NCBI GenBank assembly: GCA_003132645.1
Contig: PKYM01000180.1
Location: 1,500 to 7,454, forward strand
From: Actinomycetota bacterium
GTDB taxonomy: Bacteria > Actinomycetota > Thermoleophilia > UBA2241
Reading direction: 5' to 3'
DNA: 5,955 nt
Shown here: piece by piece, positions 3,860 through 5,955 of the stretch
Layout of the letters: each line of letters opens with the position of its first letter
Numbering within the stretch: position 1 is the stretch's first letter
Made by a program: the position numbers and the translations under genes
Notes under the pieces: generated by a model
The model's input: only the letters and a program-made list of their open reading frames with translations
Database searches by the model: none
What the model was told of the DNA's origin: nothing

Positions 3860-5955
3860 GCGCCGAGGTCAAGATCCTCGATGGCAACACCTTCGTGGTC
3901 AGCGACAGCTCTGGCGACATCGAGGCCTCGATGACCGACCCGACCGGTCTTTTCTCGTACGACACGCGCTTTCTGTCGAAGTGGGTCCTCACGGTGGACG
4001 GCCAGCGGCTGAACCCGCTTTCGGTCGACGACCTGCAGTACTTCGAGACCAGGTTCTTCCTCGTTCCCGGGACGGGCACGGTCTACGTCGACGCCAAGCT
4101 CTCGATCATCCGCGAGCGGGCCGTCGGCGGCGGGTTCCACGAGGAGCTCACGATCCTGAATCACGACGACAAGGCCGTCGCTCTCGACGTGCGCATCGAG
4201 GTCGGCTGCGATTTCGCCGACCTGTTCGAGGTCAAGGACGCGCTCAAGAAGAAGGGTGAGTACTTTCGGCGCATCGACGACGGCCGCCTGATCCTCGGCT
4301 ATCGCCGCCAGACCTTCGAACGGGAGACCTGGATCTCAGCGAGCGCGCCGGCCACGATCGACGAGCAGGGCCTGAGCTTCGCCGTCGCCATCGACCCGCA
4401 CGGCCGCTGGACGACCGACCTCGAGGTGGTGACGGCCTCCGGCATGCCCGGCACGAGCGTGCGCCGCCCCAAGTACGGCCGCGGCGCCAAGACGGCCAAG
4501 CCCGCCATGGAGCGCAGCCTCGAGAAGTGGCTCGACGAGGCGCCCCATCTGGAGTGCGACTGGCACCCCCTCAAGACGACCTACCACCGCAGTCTGGTCG
4601 ACCTTGCCGCGCTGCGCTTCTCGCCGCCCGTCCTCGAAGGCCACAGCCTGCCGGCTGCCGGCCTGCCCTGGTTCATGACGATGTTCGGGCGCGACAGCAT
4701 CTTCACGAGTCTGCAGGCGCTGCCCTTCAGTTCGGAGATGGCGGCCAACACGCTCAAGGCGCTCAGCGTTTGGCAGGGCTCGCGGGTCGACGATTTTCGC
4801 GACGAAGACCCGGGGCGCATCCTGCACGAGATGCGCTACGGCGAGATGACCGCCTTCGAGGAACGGCCCCACTCACCGTACTACGGCTGCGCCGACGCCA
4901 CGCCGCTGTTCGTCGTGCTGCTCGACGAGTACGAGCGCTGGACCGGTGACGCCAGGCTGGTCCGCGCCCTCGAATACCAGGCGCGGCTGGCCCTGGCCTG
5001 GATCGACGACTACGCCGATCTGCAGGGCAACGGCTACATCTCCTACAAGCGCCGCAACGAGAAGACCGGTCTCGAGAACCAGTGCTGGAAGGACTCCTGG
5101 GATTCGATCTCCTACCGCGACGGCCGCATCCCCGGGTTTCCGCGGGCGACCTGCGAGCTGCAGGGCTACGCCTACGACGCCAAGGTGCGCGGCGCCCGGC
5201 TGGCTCGCGAGGTCTGGAAGGATCCGGAGCTGGCGGCGCGGCTCGACAAGGAAGCCGCCGACCTCAAACGGCGTTTCAACCGCGACTTCTGGGTCTCAGG
5301 CGGCGAGTACTTCGCCCTGGCCCTCGACGCCGACGGCGCCCAGGTCGACGCGCTCGCCTCGAACAACGGCCATCTGCTGTGGAGCGGCATCGTCGACAAG
5401 AACAAGGCCAGGGCCGTGGCGCGGCGGCTCATGTCGCCGCAGCTCTACTCGGGCTGGGGCGTGCGCACGCTGGCCGAGGGCCAGGGCCGCTACAACCCGA
5501 TCGGCTACCACGTCGGCACGATCTGGCCCTTCGACAACTCGTTCATCGCCTGGGGCCTGCGGCGCTACGGCTTCAAGGAGGAGGCGGCACGCATCGCGGC
5601 GGGCATCCTCGATGCCGCCCAGTTCTTCGAGGGTCGCCTGCCCGAAGCCTTCGGCGGGTATCCGCGCGAGCTCACCAAGTATCCGGTGCAGTACCCCACC
5701 GCCTGCAGCCCGCAGGCGTGGTCGACCGGCGCGCCGCTGCTGCTGTTGCGCACGATGCTGGGACTCGAGCCCCTCGGCGACCATCTGGTCGTCGATCCGG
5801 CCCTGCCGCGGGGCATCGGCCATCTCGAGCTGCTCGACATCCCCGGCTGCTGGGGCCGCATCGACGCCTTCGGGCGGGGCACGGTCGACGTCGGCAAGGT
5901 CGGTCGGGGCCGCAAACAGCTCGGCGTGCTGCCGGCAGGTCAGGCTGAGGCGGGC
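3856..5955 (+). CDS. Glycogen debranching enzyme-like amylo-alpha-1,6-glucosidase (3' end beyond window)
   Basis: The frame is open from ATG 3856 to the last base, 700 residues without a stop; relatives are about 650-750 residues, so little should be missing. Residues about 5-200 form the N-terminal beta-rich debranching domain (GDE_N_bis type), recognisable by LDGNTFVVSD, TGLFSYDTRFLS and the ELTILNHDD segment. Residues about 235-690 form an (alpha/alpha)6-barrel glycosidase of the amylo-alpha-1,6-glucosidase type, with GLPWFMTMFGRDS (269-281), HEMRYGEM, YYGCADATPLFVVLLDEYERWTGD, CWKDSWDS (410-417), PRATCELQGYAYDA (430-443), SNNGHLLWSG, YHVGTIWPFDNS (551-562), GRLPEAFGG (593-601) and the ACSPQAWSTGAP segment. 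By analogy with eukaryotic debrancher (WMDK), D413 is a candidate general acid, and E597 in LPEAFGG a candidate base; both are inference. There is no signal peptide, so it should be cytosolic and act on alpha-1,6 branches of glycogen or a related glucan. There is no separate 4-alpha-glucanotransferase domain. It is coupled to the SCP2 gene by an ATGA overlap. Confidence 0.92.
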   Translation, partial: MSAEVKILDGNTFVVSDSSGDIEASMTDPTGLFSYDTRFLSKWVLTVDGQRLNPLSVDDLQYFETRFFLVPGTGTVYVDAKLSIIRERAVGGGFHEELTILNHDDKAVALDVRIEVGCDFADLFEVKDALKKKGEYFRRIDDGRLILGYRRQTFERETWISASAPATIDEQGLSFAVAIDPHGRWTTDLEVVTASGMPGTSVRRPKYGRGAKTAKPAMERSLEKWLDEAPHLECDWHPLKTTYHRSLVDLAALRFSPPVLEGHSLPAAGLPWFMTMFGRDSIFTSLQALPFSSEMAANTLKALSVWQGSRVDDFRDEDPGRILHEMRYGEMTAFEERPHSPYYGCADATPLFVVLLDEYERWTGDARLVRALEYQARLALAWIDDYADLQGNGYISYKRRNEKTGLENQCWKDSWDSISYRDGRIPGFPRATCELQGYAYDAKVRGARLAREVWKDPELAARLDKEAADLKRRFNRDFWVSGGEYFALALDADGAQVDALASNNGHLLWSGIVDKNKARAVARRLMSPQLYSGWGVRTLAEGQGRYNPIGYHVGTIWPFDNSFIAWGLRRYGFKEEAARIAAGILDAAQFFEGRLPEAFGGYPRELTKYPVQYPTACSPQAWSTGAPLLLLRTMLGLEPLGDHLVVDPALPRGIGHLELLDIPGCWGRIDAFGRGTVDVGKVGRGRKQLGVLPAGQAEAG

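Noticed and set aside
4336..4872. 178-residue minus-strand frame opposite the debrancher
   Set aside because: No domain or start context; the plus-strand frame is continuous and carries many family motifs.

Overview
This is a gene-dense, very GC-rich window of roughly 70% G+C with strong G/C third-position preference, which suggests an actinobacterium or a similar high-GC lineage. The gene content (EmrB/QacA-type exporter, adenosine-deaminase-like enzyme, UPF0104 membrane protein, SCP2 protein, two-domain glycogen debrancher) fits that, possibly a deep branch such as Thermoleophilia. No single marker settles the taxonomy. I see no tRNA, rRNA, CRISPR array, insertion sequence, integrase or phage gene.

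Layout. (1) At 1-1035 (+) lies the C-terminal part of a 14-helix DHA2-family major facilitator exporter; its N-terminus is outside the window. (2) At 1036-1112 is a convergent gap holding two copies of a GC-rich hairpin followed by an 8-bp palindrome, the likely two-way transcription end. (3) At 1113-2129 (-) is a 338-residue adenosine-deaminase-superfamily amidohydrolase. Its metal and catalytic residues are intact, but its substrate-pocket motifs look more like aminodeoxyfutalosine deaminase than true adenosine deaminase. (4) At 2130-2192 is a short divergent promoter region; the deaminase appears to be read from a leaderless transcript. (5) At 2193-3401 (+) is a UPF0104 / lysylphosphatidylglycerol-synthase-type integral membrane protein with a His-rich repeat near its N-terminus and a four-unit, 12-bp tandem repeat near its C-terminus. 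(6) At 3482-3859 (+) is a small stand-alone SCP2 domain protein, overlapping by ATGA (7) a glycogen-debranching-enzyme-like glycosidase at 3856-5955 (+), which is still open at residue 700 at the window edge.

How they work together. The SCP2 gene and the debrancher are translationally coupled and are probably one transcript. The UPF0104 gene 80 bp upstream may belong to the same unit. The debrancher would act on alpha-1,6 branches of glycogen or a related alpha-glucan, and the SCP2 protein would bind a lipid-like ligand. Why the two are coupled is not evident from sequence. The exporter and the deaminase are separate convergent units. No obvious new defence or mobile system is present. The points most worth checking are the substrate of the deaminase, the SCP2/debrancher pairing, the duplicated intergenic hairpin and the expandable tail repeat.
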